Below, piece after piece: positions 53,480-62,624 of a stretch of 64,000 nt of DNA. Location: NCBI GenBank assembly GCA_023445445.1, contig JAEXLD010000037.1:7110-71109 (forward strand), written 5' to 3'. The notes under the pieces were generated by a model, which saw nothing but the letters and a program-made list of their open reading frames with translations, did not search any database and was not told the origin of the DNA. This stretch comes from Bacillota bacterium (lineage in GTDB: Bacteria > Bacillota > Clostridia > Clostridiales > Clostridiaceae). The first letter of the stretch is position 1. The number at the start of each line of letters is the position of its first letter. The translations under genes and the position numbers were made by a program.

Positions 53480-56400
53480 TTATGCTTCTCCTCCCTTCTC
53501 AACTTCATCCTTTATTAATTTCCATGCTTCTTCATTGCTTTTCTTTAATACAATTTTATATTTATTATTTTCTATAGAAGTATCAAATTGACATACTGAT
53601 GAATAATCACAGTAATCACAATATGGAGTATTATTATTTTTGCATGGTACTATTTTTATTTCTCCACTTAGCATTTCTTCACAAAGCTCTGCCATTTTAT
53701 CATTAACATATTTTCTTAATATATCAAATTGTTCTTCTGTAACTACTGAACTTGTTGCTGTAAAGTTCCCATCCTTTTTTATAGCTGCTGGAATAATTAA
53801 TGAATATGCTGACTCTATATCACTATCCATAGCCTTTACAACGCTTATATCCTTAAGTAATAATCCACTCATTTTTAATTCTTTTAATATATTATTTTTT
53901 ATTTCCTCTTCTGTAAGTGGCTTTTTAGTCTTAATTATTGGATCATCTATTTTAAAATATAATATAGCTCCTGGCATTGCTTGTTTTTCTAATATATATT
54001 TTGAGTTTTTAATAAGAGCATCTAAATAAACTAATAACTGTATTTGTAATCCATAGTAAACTTCTGTTAAGTTAAATTTCTTATTTCCTGACTTATAATC
54101 TACTACCTTAATATAAGTATTTCCATCTAAATCTAATGTATCTATTCTATCGACTCTACCTACTAAGTATACTGTTTCATTGGAAGGCAAATCTATTTTT
54201 ATAGCCTCACCATCCTTAAATCCTCCAAACTCAAATTCATTTCTAAAGACTTCGAATTTTCCTTTTCTCATTTGTTCTGAAATAACCATTACAGACTTTG
54301 TTATAGTTCTCTTAAATCTATCTGCAAAATATTGATATTTTTTTGTACTATTTAATATTGAATTAGTATCACTTTCAAGCTTTCTATCTACTAATTCATT
54401 AACTATAAGCTTACATCTTTCTTTATTTAAATCAGACCAAGCTATTTTTTCTGTTCTTATAGTATTAGTAAAATCATCTAATATATTATGCATAAATGAC
54501 CCTAAATCTGGTGCTGAAAACTCATATACCTTTCTGTCCTTAGCCTTTAGTCCATATTGCACATAATATGAGAATGGACATTGAGCATATTTCTCTATTC
54601 TTGATATATTAAATACTAGCTTTTTGTTTTCTAATTGATAAAGTCTTCTTATTTTCTCTCTAGGAACCTTTTCTACTAAGTTTGTATAAGTAAGTCCCTT
54701 AAACATTGTATTTGCCTTATTTCTAAATTCTTCGTCATTTTCAAACCATCTAAAGGCCTCTGCCCAATATTCATCTACCTTTTCCTTCTCAAATTCCATT
54801 CTTAAAGCCGTAATTAATTCATTAAAAGTTGGAATTGGAGCTGTAATCTTATTAAATTTATCCTTGTTATCTCTTAAATTATAAATTTCACTTTCTTCTA
54901 TTACATTAGGAAGTATTTTTTTAAGTCTTGGAATAATTATCGATGGTCTTAAAGACTTACCTTCGAAATCTGCCATAGGGAAGGTTATCATTAAATATTC
55001 TGATGCTATTGTTAATGCCGTGTAAACAATAAATTGTTCTTCAAAGGCTCTACTCTTAGTATCTGAAGCCAATCTTATGCCAATATTCTTTAATAGCTCT
55101 CTTTCTCTATCATTGATTATTCCTTCATCCTTACTTACTGCTGGAAGAACTCCATCATTTACTCCTATTAAATATAAAGCCTTTACTTCTCTTCCCTTAA
55201 CTCTAGATATATCTCCTATATTTACTTGATCTAAAGACATACGAATTACTCCAATTTCCTTTTCTTCAAAGCCTGAAATAAGAATTTTAGTAAATTCTTT
55301 TATCTCTATAACCTCATCACCGAGTACTTCAACTAATTGATCTAATATATCCATAACCATTTCAGGAACTTGCATATATTCTTTTATTTTATCTTGAAGT
55401 CCTAATTCATTAAATTCATCTAACCAAGTTTCTAAGGTTTTAAATACATTTAATTCATTTAAGAATTCATATAAACTTGTAGCTACATCTCTTACTGTTT
55501 TTTTACCTCTTATTTTATTGTGAAGCGTAATTAAAGGAGCCCTTATTTCCTCCATAATTTCTAAAACTAGGTTTTCCTCTTCAGATATATTTTCTTTATC
55601 ATATAAATCCTTAGTCCATTTATATCCTTTTATCCCATTAGCTAAAACATAATTTTCAAGTATATCTATATATTTCTCTTCTATATTTATTAAACCACTT
55701 TTTAAATACTTAAACATACTTTCATAAGACCAATTGCTAGATAATATTTCTAAAGATGAAATTATTAATACTACTAAAGGATTATCTAATATTTCTCTTT
55801 TCTTATCTAAGAAAAATGGAATTTTATAATCATTAAATATAACAGTAGCTATTTTTTCATATTCATCTATATTTCTACAAACAACTGCTATATCTTTATA
55901 TCTATATCCCTTATCTCTTACTAGCACTAAAATATCTCTAGCTATTGTATCTATTTCCTCATAACTATTATTAGCTTTATAAAGTCTCACATTATTATCC
56001 TTCCCCCTATATGGCATAAAGGGATAAGTAAAAAAGTGTTTCTCTAAATGTTGAAGGTCTTCAGAATTTAAAAATCTATATGAATATCCTTTATTTAAGT
56101 CTATAGGTTCTAAATATGAGATATTACCTTCCTTCATCATATTTAATATTGCATTTTCAGTATTCTTTATAGCATCAAATATATCTGTATAATCTACTTC
56201 TTTTCCGCCACTTAAACTATCACTACATAAAGTTATATTAACTGTTTTAGCTCTTTTTGCTAATATCTTTATTACTTCTAATTGTTGAGGCGTAAAGGTA
56301 GTGAATTCATCTATCCATATTTCAGCTCCATCATATATATTACAATCACTTAGCTTATTAGCTAATAAGGTTAATTCATCATCAGAATCTATAAATCTTT

Positions 56401-56914
56401 TATGAAGTACTTCATTAAAATCTCTATAAATTATCTTTAAGTCATTGATTTTCTTTTTTAATTCCTCATCATAAATTTCTTCTTCTTTTGTTCCTAGTAT
56501 TTCCGTGGAAATGTTATATTTTTTAAATTCAGTTATTGCTTTTGAAACAATTGATGAAAATCCTTGTTCTTTACTCATTCTATTAAAGTATTGAAGATTG
56601 TCTCCATTTTCTCTTAGTAGCTTATATATAAGCATATTTCTTCCTGAATCACTGATTTTTACATCTGTTCTTCCACCACATTCTTCAAATACTCTATGAG
56701 CCATTCTTTTAAAGCTTAAGACTTCTCCCCTTAAGAATCCCTTTTCGGTAACTACCTCTAAGAACTTCTTTTCAGTATCAAATGTATATTGTTCTGGAAC
56801 AATCAATATCAGTTTATTGTTGCCAGTATTATTTTCAATTTTCTTTTTGATTTGATCTAAGCAAAATCTACTTTTCCCGGTACCTGCCCTTCCGAAAATA
56901 AATCTAATTCCCAT
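53480..56914 (-). CDS. addB: AddAB helicase-nuclease, subunit AddB
   Basis: A 1144-residue subunit. Walker A GRAGTGKSRF at 8-17. The middle is a degenerate helicase that in B. subtilis recognises Chi. The C-terminal nuclease carries VDRIDTLD and VVDYKSGNKKF. An iron-sulphur staple uses Cys in CPFSYYVQYG and the late group CDYCDYSSVC. Length is standard. First gene of the addBA operon; the GNAT gene lies upstream on the same strand with about 43 bases between. Confidence 0.96.
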   Translation of the reverse strand: MGIRFIFGRAGTGKSRFCLDQIKKKIENNTGNNKLILIVPEQYTFDTEKKFLEVVTEKGFLRGEVLSFKRMAHRVFEECGGRTDVKISDSGRNMLIYKLLRENGDNLQYFNRMSKEQGFSSIVSKAITEFKKYNISTEILGTKEEEIYDEELKKKINDLKIIYRDFNEVLHKRFIDSDDELTLLANKLSDCNIYDGAEIWIDEFTTFTPQQLEVIKILAKRAKTVNITLCSDSLSGGKEVDYTDIFDAIKNTENAILNMMKEGNISYLEPIDLNKGYSYRFLNSEDLQHLEKHFFTYPFMPYRGKDNNVRLYKANNSYEEIDTIARDILVLVRDKGYRYKDIAVVCRNIDEYEKIATVIFNDYKIPFFLDKKREILDNPLVVLIISSLEILSSNWSYESMFKYLKSGLINIEEKYIDILENYVLANGIKGYKWTKDLYDKENISEEENLVLEIMEEIRAPLITLHNKIRGKKTVRDVATSLYEFLNELNVFKTLETWLDEFNELGLQDKIKEYMQVPEMVMDILDQLVEVLGDEVIEIKEFTKILISGFEEKEIGVIRMSLDQVNIGDISRVKGREVKALYLIGVNDGVLPAVSKDEGIINDRERELLKNIGIRLASDTKSRAFEEQFIVYTALTIASEYLMITFPMADFEGKSLRPSIIIPRLKKILPNVIEESEIYNLRDNKDKFNKITAPIPTFNELITALRMEFEKEKVDEYWAEAFRWFENDEEFRNKANTMFKGLTYTNLVEKVPREKIRRLYQLENKKLVFNISRIEKYAQCPFSYYVQYGLKAKDRKVYEFSAPDLGSFMHNILDDFTNTIRTEKIAWSDLNKERCKLIVNELVDRKLESDTNSILNSTKKYQYFADRFKRTITKSVMVISEQMRKGKFEVFRNEFEFGGFKDGEAIKIDLPSNETVYLVGRVDRIDTLDLDGNTYIKVVDYKSGNKKFNLTEVYYGLQIQLLVYLDALIKNSKYILEKQAMPGAILYFKIDDPIIKTKKPLTEEEIKNNILKELKMSGLLLKDISVVKAMDSDIESAYSLIIPAAIKKDGNFTATSSVVTEEQFDILRKYVNDKMAELCEEMLSGEIKIVPCKNNNTPYCDYCDYSSVCQFDTSIENNKYKIVLKKSNEEAWKLIKDEVEKGGEA

Positions 56915-56957
56915 ACAAACACTCCTTTATTTAATATCTTAATTATACCCTAAGTAC

Positions 56958-57473
56958 TTAAATAAATTCTTTTTTTAATACCCCCATAACTATAGTATCT
57001 AAATACTTTCCTGAATAGTAATACTTACTTCTTCTTATTCCCTCTTCTTTAAAACCACATCTTTTATAACAATTTATAGCTCTTTTATTTTCACTTACAA
57101 CTTCTAATTCTATTTTATGAGCTTGTCTGCTATTAAAAAGATATTTACATAGGGTTTTTATTGAATCCTGCCCGTACCCCTTGTACCAATAATCTTTACC
57201 TATAGTTATACCAATTGAGTAAACATCAATAGTATAGCTATTTTCTTTATAATACATATATCCTATTACATCACTGGAATTATTAACTATAACTAACTCT
57301 TTTTTATTAGGTTTATTAAGATGATGAAATTGACTGTTTATATATTCCTTAGTCATAATTCCTGTTGCTAGTCCATTATATTTTAATACATCCTTATCAG
57401 AGCATATATCAAATAATATATCTATATCCTCTCTTACTACATCTCTCATATATATATTTTCTCCATATATCAT
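56958..57473 (-). CDS. GNAT N-acetyltransferase, RimJ/RimL-like
   Basis: A 171-residue enzyme. MRDVVREDIDILFDICSD opens it; YSIGITIGKDYWYKGYGQDSIKTLCKYLF holds the acetyl-CoA loop (YKGYGQ), and NKRAINCYKRCGFKEEGIRRSKYY is the RimJ/RimL-type C-terminus. RimL relatives acetylate protein N-termini or small amines. RBS GGAG. Located just upstream of addB with no obvious terminator. Confidence 0.87.
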   Translation of the reverse strand: MIYGENIYMRDVVREDIDILFDICSDKDVLKYNGLATGIMTKEYINSQFHHLNKPNKKELVIVNNSSDVIGYMYYKENSYTIDVYSIGITIGKDYWYKGYGQDSIKTLCKYLFNSRQAHKIELEVVSENKRAINCYKRCGFKEEGIRRSKYYYSGKYLDTIVMGVLKKEFI

Positions 57474-57581
57474 ATCACCATCTCCTTTACCCTTTACTGC
57501 ATAATATTATTATAAATCTTTTTTATACAATAAAAAAAGAGTTGTGTTGTTATATATATAAATTTACTTCTTTATAATAAA

Positions 57582-57622
57582 AGGCCATATTACAATGATA
57601 CTAATCATTATAATATAGCCCT
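57582..57622 (-). terminator. Terminator of the ROK kinase gene
   Basis: An imperfect 18-bp stem (AGGGCTATATTATAATGAT with ATCATTGTAATATGGCCT on the minus strand) followed by TTTATT. Confidence 0.7.
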
Positions 57623-57629
57623 ATTTATT

Positions 57630-58574
57630 CTATTTACCTTCTAAAATTGCTAATGCAGCAGCACCTAATACTCCTGCCTTACTTCCTAATACTGCCTTTT
57701 CTATTTTACAATTATTATATATTGTTTTTAAGCATCTTCTTTCCATTTCATGGTCTATCTTATCAAATACTATTCTACCAGCTTCACTAACTCCACCACC
57801 TATAATTATCTTATCAGGATCAAATGAATTAGCTATATTAGAAATAGTTATTCCTAAATATGATAATGCTTCATTTAATATATCTTTTGAAACTTTATCT
57901 CCTTTTTCTGCTTCTAAAAATACTTCTTGAGCAGTTACTTCTTCATATTTTCTTAAAGAAGTTTCTACCTTGCTATCTAAAGCTTCCTTTGCTCTTTTCA
58001 TTATAGCAGTTCCTGATGCTAGTGCTTCTGCACATCCTGTATTACCACATCCACATCTAGGGCCACCCTTCATTACTGTTATATGACCTATTTCTAATGC
58101 ATTTGATGTACTTCCTCTAAATAAACTTCCATTTAGAATGGCACCACCACCTATTCCAGTGCTTACTGTAACATAGACCATATTTTTGCTTCCTTTTCCA
58201 GCTCCAAACATATACTCACTTAAAGTAGCAACATTTGCATCATTATCTAAATAAGTATCTATTTTATACTTTTCTTTTATAGGTTTTACTATGTTAAAAT
58301 TCTTAAATGGTAAATTTGGAGTATATACTATTAATCCGTTTTCTACATCTAATGGTCCTGGTGATCCAACTCCAATAGCTTTAACTTCACTTATATCTGT
58401 TCCTGTTAAAACATCATCTATAGTATTTAAAATTTTCTCTAAAACTACAGCTTCCCCTTTTTGAGCTTCAGTTTTTACTGTAACTTCCTTAACTATCTTA
58501 CCGTCTAAATCAACTAACGCAGTATATATCTTAGTTCCCCCTAAGTCTACACCTACTACATACTTTTTTTCCAT
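57630..58574 (-). CDS. ROK family glucokinase
   Basis: A 314-residue cytoplasmic sugar kinase. ATP motif VGVDLGGTKIYTA, sugar site LDNDANVATLSEYMFG with the catalytic Asp, GNALEIGH-type SNALEIGHITV (Glu/His ligands), and zinc motif CGCGNTGCAE. The pattern is that of Firmicute GlcK. No DNA-binding domain, so not a ROK repressor. Of two nearby ATGs the second (58574) is used, as GGGAGG overlaps the first. Single gene. Confidence 0.92.
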   Translation of the reverse strand: MEKKYVVGVDLGGTKIYTALVDLDGKIVKEVTVKTEAQKGEAVVLEKILNTIDDVLTGTDISEVKAIGVGSPGPLDVENGLIVYTPNLPFKNFNIVKPIKEKYKIDTYLDNDANVATLSEYMFGAGKGSKNMVYVTVSTGIGGGAILNGSLFRGSTSNALEIGHITVMKGGPRCGCGNTGCAEALASGTAIMKRAKEALDSKVETSLRKYEEVTAQEVFLEAEKGDKVSKDILNEALSYLGITISNIANSFDPDKIIIGGGVSEAGRIVFDKIDHEMERRCLKTIYNNCKIEKAVLGSKAGVLGAAALAILEGK

Positions 58575-58694
58575 CTCCATCCTCCCAAATATACATATTC
58601 TATTATTCTTAAATAAGATAAAAATAGTATATCATTTGCAGAAATTGTTTACAATAAAATTAGTTACTACTTTAAATCACTTTGTTTTTTTACA

Positions 58695-58727
58695 CAAAAA
58701 AAGCACCTAACTATTGTTAGATGCTTT
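58695..58727 (-). terminator. Terminator of the tRNA-Ser operon
   Basis: AAGCACCTAAC pairs with GTTAGATGCTT (one mismatch), followed on the minus strand by TTTTTTTGTG. Confidence 0.8.
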
Positions 58728-58818
58728 TGGCGGAGAAACCGGGATTTGAACCCGGGCGCCAGTTACCCGACCTACGCCCTTAGCAGGGGCGCCTCTTCAG
58801 CCACTTGAGTATTTCTCC
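58728..58818 (-). tRNA. tRNA-Ser (anticodon GCU)
   Basis: Class II tRNA with long variable arm. Acceptor GGAGAAA/TTTCTCC, anticodon loop CTGCTAA between CGCCC and GGGCG, T-loop GGTTCAAATCC, encoded CCA. It lies 24 bases after a tRNA-Ser(UGA), so probably one transcript. Confidence 0.95.
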
Positions 58819-58842
58819 ATGTGCCCTCTTAAAAAGGTTATT

Positions 58843-58933
58843 TGGCGGAGAGAGTGGGATTTGAACCCACGGTACCCGCAAAGGTACGCCGGTTTTCAAG
58901 ACCGGTGCCTTAAGCCAGCTCGACCATCTCTCC
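58843..58933 (-). tRNA. tRNA-Ser (anticodon UGA), copy 1
   Basis: Class II tRNA. Acceptor GGAGAGA/TCTCTCC, anticodon loop CTTGAAA, long variable arm, encoded CCA. Identical to copy 2 at 59071. Confidence 0.96.
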
Positions 58934-58958
58934 ATATTTCCGTCTTGCGACAAATATT

Positions 58959-58987
58959 ATTATAGCAACCACTATATATATTGTCAA
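58959..58987 (-). promoter_or_regulatory. Promoter of the tRNA-Ser(UGA)-Ser(GCU) operon
   Basis: Consensus TTGACA (58982-58987), 17-base spacer, TATAAT (58959-58964) on the minus strand. Confidence 0.92.
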
Positions 58988-59039
58988 TTATTATTTTTAA
59001 TTTTTTTAATATATTTTTATTATTTTAATATTTAAATTA

Positions 59040-59068
59040 AAAAGCATCTAAGAAATTAGATGCTTTTA
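59040..59068 (-). terminator. Terminator of tRNA-Ser(UGA) copy 2
   Basis: AAGCATCTAA pairs with TTAGATGCTT, T run on the minus strand. Confidence 0.82.
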
Positions 59069-59070
59069 CT

Positions 59071-59161
59071 TGGCGGAGAGAGTGGGATTTGAACCCACGG
59101 TACCCGCAAAGGTACGCCGGTTTTCAAGACCGGTGCCTTAAGCCAGCTCGACCATCTCTCC
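59071..59161 (-). tRNA. tRNA-Ser (anticodon UGA), copy 2
   Basis: Same 91-base sequence as copy 1, 228 bases away, with its own promoter and terminator. Tandem duplication is likely. Confidence 0.96.
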
Positions 59162-59185
59162 ATATTACGTCTCGCGACAAAAATT

Positions 59186-59214
59186 ATTATATCAACATAA
59201 GAATATTATGTCAA
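59186..59214 (-). promoter_or_regulatory. Promoter of tRNA-Ser(UGA) copy 2
   Basis: Consensus TTGACA (59209-59214), 17-base spacer, TATAAT (59186-59191) on the minus strand. The TTTGTCGC-AGACG leader is shared with copy 1. Confidence 0.92.
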
Positions 59215-59304
59215 CATTTTTTTATTCTTTTTATATTGAAATTTAAACAATATTTAATTATTAATAATAATATTAATAATTATTTCTAAAAAATTATATA
59301 AATT

Positions 59305-59334
59305 AAGAGATACATATAATTATATGTATCCCTT
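59305..59334 (-). terminator. Terminator of serS
   Basis: GGATACATATA pairs with TATATGTATC around AT, followed on the minus strand by TCTTAATTTATATAATTTTTT. Confidence 0.65.
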
Positions 59335-59351
59335 ATAAATTTACTTTATAA

Positions 59352-60629
59352 TTATTTAATTACCTTCATATTTCCCATGTATGGTTGAAGTGCAGTTGGA
59401 ATATTTACTGATCCATCTTCATTTAAGTTATTTTCTAGGAATGCTATTAACATTCTTGGTGGAGCAACAACTGTATTATTTAATGTATGTGCAAAGTACT
59501 TTCCATCCTTAGCATTTACACGAATCTTTAAACGACGAGCTTGTGCATCACCTAAGTTTGAACAACTTCCTACTTCAAAATATTTCTTTTGTCTTGGTGA
59601 CCAAGCTTCTACATCTACTGATTTAACCTTAAGATCTGCTAAATCTCCAGAACAACATTCTAAAGTTCTAACTGGTATATCTAAAGAACGGAATAAATCT
59701 ACAGTATTTCTCCATAATTTATCATACCATTCCATACTTTCTTCTGGCTTACATACAACTATCATTTCTTGCTTTTCGAATTGATGAATTCTATATACTC
59801 CTCTTTCTTCTATTCCATGAGCTCCCTTTTCTTTTCTAAAACAAGGAGAATAACTAGTTAAAGTTTGTGGTAATGATTCTTCTGGTAATATAGTATCTAT
59901 ATACCTACCTATCATAGAATGCTCACTTGTTCCAATTAGATATAAGTCTTCGCCTTCAATTTTATACATCATAGCATCCATTTCAGCAAAGCTCATAACT
60001 CCTGTAACAACTTCACTACGAATCATGTATGGAGGAATACAGTAAGTAAATCCACGATCTATCATGAAATCTCTAGCATAAGAAATTATTGCTGAGTGAA
60101 GTCTTGCTATATTTCCCATTAAGTAATAGAAGCCACTTCCTGCTACCTTTCTAGCACTATCTAAATCTAATCCACTTAATTTTTCCATTATATCTGTATG
60201 ATATGGAACTTCAAAATCTGGAACCTTTGGTTCTCCAAAACGTTCAACTTCTACATTTTCACTATCATCCTTACCAATTGGAACACTTGGGTCAATTATA
60301 TTTGGTAAAGTTAACATTATAGTGGTAACTCTTTCTGATAACTCTGATTCCTTAGCTTCTAATTCAGATAAACGATCTGAATTTTCAGTTACCATCTTTT
60401 TCATTTCTTCTGCTTCTTCTCTTTTTCCTTGAGCCATTAATGCCCCAATTTGTTTTGATAACTTATTTCTATTAGCTCTTAATGATTCTGCTTCTTGCTT
60501 AGCTTCTCTAAGTGCTTTATCCAATTCTATTACTTCATCTACTAATGGAAGTTTATTATTTTGGAACTTATTTTCTATATTTTTCTTAACTATTTCTGGA
60601 TTTTCTCTTACAAATTTTAAATCTAACAT
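59352..60629 (-). CDS. serS: Seryl-tRNA synthetase
   Basis: A 425-residue class II synthetase that charges tRNA-Ser with serine. Residues 1-105 form the long coiled-coil arm (ELDKALREAKQEAESLRANRNKLSKQ) that grips the long variable arm. Motif 2 is SPCFRKEKGAHGIEERGVYRIHQFEKQEM, with motif 3 near the end (GRLKIR-type and LNNTVVAPPRMLIAFLE). Length normal. RBS GGAGGG. A serine T-box leader precedes it. Confidence 0.97.
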   Translation of the reverse strand: MLDLKFVRENPEIVKKNIENKFQNNKLPLVDEVIELDKALREAKQEAESLRANRNKLSKQIGALMAQGKREEAEEMKKMVTENSDRLSELEAKESELSERVTTIMLTLPNIIDPSVPIGKDDSENVEVERFGEPKVPDFEVPYHTDIMEKLSGLDLDSARKVAGSGFYYLMGNIARLHSAIISYARDFMIDRGFTYCIPPYMIRSEVVTGVMSFAEMDAMMYKIEGEDLYLIGTSEHSMIGRYIDTILPEESLPQTLTSYSPCFRKEKGAHGIEERGVYRIHQFEKQEMIVVCKPEESMEWYDKLWRNTVDLFRSLDIPVRTLECCSGDLADLKVKSVDVEAWSPRQKKYFEVGSCSNLGDAQARRLKIRVNAKDGKYFAHTLNNTVVAPPRMLIAFLENNLNEDGSVNIPTALQPYMGNMKVIK

Positions 60630-60674
60630 TTTATATCCCTCCTAATAATTTATACCTTTTTAATTTTTTTCAAT

Positions 60675-60905
60675 AAAAAAGAACCTTTCTTTCCCCAAAA
60701 GGGACGAAAAGTTCCGCGTTGCCACCCTAATTAGTAGCATATTAATGCTACTCTCTTAAAAAATTTAACGGTTTATCCCGTACTGTTCATCACAGTCCCT
60801 CCAAGGTGGATTCATACCATGCTGCTATCGATTCACACCATACATCGACTCTCTTAAAGCAAACATTGCTATTACTAGCCTCTTCAACAGTTTTATTATA
60901 TTTAT
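60675..60905 (-). promoter_or_regulatory. T-box leader of serS
   Basis: On the minus strand the T-box sequence AGGGTGGCAACGCGG (60714-60728) is followed by the terminator GAAC..TTTC/GAAA..GTTC and TTTTTTATTG (60668-60712). A structured stem I region precedes it. GAATCC at 60808-60813 gives TCC as a candidate serine specifier codon; a second GAATCG (TCG) lies at 60829-60834. Uncharged tRNA-Ser should favour antitermination. Confidence 0.9.
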
Positions 60906-60909
60906 TCTT

Positions 60910-60938
60910 AATATATTATAAAAAAATATTAATGTCAA
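60910..60938 (-). promoter_or_regulatory. Promoter of the serS T-box leader
   Basis: Minus strand TTGACA (60933-60938), 17-base spacer, TATATT (60910-60915). It lies between the leader and the stop of the upstream gene. Confidence 0.75.
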
Positions 60939-60946
60939 TAATTTAT

Positions 60947-61201
60947 TTAATCATCTAATAAATCCCTTGTGCATATAATATCTACTCCAGTATTTAGGAT
61001 ATTCTTGCATATTATATCTCCAACTTTTATTGGAATACTTACATATATTCTTCCTAACACCTTAGATAATTCCTTCCAAATGCTTATATCTACTTTTTCA
61101 CTGGACTTAACAGGTACAACCCTATATTTATCACTGCCTTTAATTCTAACTACTGATGTAAATATATCCTTATTTTCTTCTTTTTCTTCTAAATTATACA
61201 T
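60947..61201 (-). CDS. DUF1667 family protein, N-terminally shortened
   Basis: An 84-residue protein matching only the C-terminal two thirds of DUF1667 (TSVVRIKGS, VPVKSSEKV, VSIPIKVGDIICKNILNTGVDIICTRDL). The usual N-terminal Cys-rich part (CPxGC and CKRG type, about 35 residues) is missing; instead it starts NLEEKEENKD. DUF1667 proteins normally end a three-gene glpA-glpB-like operon. The ATG overlaps the oxidoreductase end by eight bases, so they are coupled. It may still be functional, as the frame is intact. Confidence 0.8.
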   Translation of the reverse strand: MYNLEEKEENKDIFTSVVRIKGSDKYRVVPVKSSEKVDISIWKELSKVLGRIYVSIPIKVGDIICKNILNTGVDIICTRDLLDD

Positions 61202-62606
61202 CCTTAAACTCCTTTATTCTACTTGAAATTATCTTAGAGTCCTTTGAATCATCTACTATCTCTGTTACATTTTTATCTAATTCTCGTGCTAATATATTTA
61301 CTATCTTTTCTAGGCAATAAGATCCATGACAAGTTCCAAATCCAGATCCTGTTCTCCTCTTTACTCCTTCTACTGTTCTAGCACCTAATGGTCTTCTTAT
61401 AGAGTCTACTATTTCACCCTCAGAAATATTATTACATACACAAACAATTTTCCCATATCTTTTATCTAAAGCAATTATTTCATTTGCTTCTCTTTTTCCT
61501 AATTCTCTGAACTTATATACTTCTCTTCTTTTATCAATAAAATTCTTTTTTAGAGTACAATTTAAGTTATTGGCAATAGCTTCGCATGTCATTTTAGCTA
61601 TTGCTGGTGCTATAGTTATCTTTCCATAATGAGTTCCTGTTACTCTTATGTATCCTTTATCAATTTCACTTTTATCTATTAGCATTGAATCTTTATTATA
61701 ACTTTCTCTAAAAAGATTACTAATGTTATTATGATTTAGATTCTTTAATAACTTATTAGCATAATATAGGTTATCACTTAAGCTTGTTTTCTCAGTGCTC
61801 TTAATTCCTATTAATGTACCTGTAGTAGTTGTAGGAGTGCTTAAAATAAATGTATCCTTATCAAAGGTTTCTATAACTATTTTATTTAACTTATTTTTGT
61901 AGTTATCTTCAACTAATAGATAACTCATATTCCTAAATTTCTTGATACCTAATTTTTCTTCTTTTTCTTCCACTTTACCATTTTCTTTAATATATATTTC
62001 ATGTGGTATAGTGTTAATAACTACTTTACAACTAAATTTATTTTTATTTGTTGTAACTCTAAACCCCTTTGATAAGTTTTGAATTTTTAATACTTCTTCT
62101 TCTAATCTAAAAATAACCCCATTATCAAAAGCTACTTCTGCATAAGATAAAGCTAAATCATAAGGTGCTACTATTCCAATATTTTCTGAATAAAGACCTT
62201 TCTTTATATTATGATTTATATTTGGTTCTATATCATAAGCATCCTTATCATCTATTAAATAAACTCCTTCTATTCCTCTATTCTTAGCTCTTTCATACAT
62301 TTCTATAAGTTTTTTAACACCATTATCATCTTTAACGACCCTTAATGCTCCTACCTTTTTGAAAGGAACATTGAACTTTTTGCAGGTTTCCTGCATAATT
62401 GCATTGCCTATATACTCATATCTAGCCATTACATCATCTGATGTTTCAGATCCATCATACACAATAGATGTATTTACGAAGGATATATCATCTGCTATAT
62501 CATAATCTCTTTCTATTACAGCTATATTAAAATTATACTTAGATAGCTCATATGCTACAGCACACCCTATAATTCCTCCTCCTAATATAAGAATATCATA
62601 ATCCAT
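61194..62606 (-). CDS. FAD-dependent oxidoreductase, GlpA-like, with BFD-type [2Fe-2S] domain
   Basis: A 470-residue flavoprotein. FAD motif LGGGIIGCAVAYEL opens a DAO-type domain (to about 360). A C-terminal BFD-like domain has CVC and, later, CHGSYC, four Cys for a [2Fe-2S] cluster. This layout is that of anaerobic glycerol-3-phosphate dehydrogenase subunit A relatives in clostridia. The usual partner flavoprotein gene between it and DUF1667 is absent. It is followed by DUF1667 and preceded by niaR at 18 bases. Substrate glycerol-3-phosphate is plausible, not shown. Confidence 0.85.
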   Translation of the reverse strand: MDYDILILGGGIIGCAVAYELSKYNFNIAVIERDYDIADDISFVNTSIVYDGSETSDDVMARYEYIGNAIMQETCKKFNVPFKKVGALRVVKDDNGVKKLIEMYERAKNRGIEGVYLIDDKDAYDIEPNINHNIKKGLYSENIGIVAPYDLALSYAEVAFDNGVIFRLEEEVLKIQNLSKGFRVTTNKNKFSCKVVINTIPHEIYIKENGKVEEKEEKLGIKKFRNMSYLLVEDNYKNKLNKIVIETFDKDTFILSTPTTTTGTLIGIKSTEKTSLSDNLYYANKLLKNLNHNNISNLFRESYNKDSMLIDKSEIDKGYIRVTGTHYGKITIAPAIAKMTCEAIANNLNCTLKKNFIDKRREVYKFRELGKREANEIIALDKRYGKIVCVCNNISEGEIVDSIRRPLGARTVEGVKRRTGSGFGTCHGSYCLEKIVNILARELDKNVTEIVDDSKDSKIISSRIKEFKDV

Positions 62607-62624
62607 ATTTTATTCCTCCCATAC

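Noticed and set aside
59089..59289. Small plus-strand frame at the tRNA-Ser gene
   Set aside because: It lies across the antisense of tRNA-Ser(UGA) copy 2 and its promoter.
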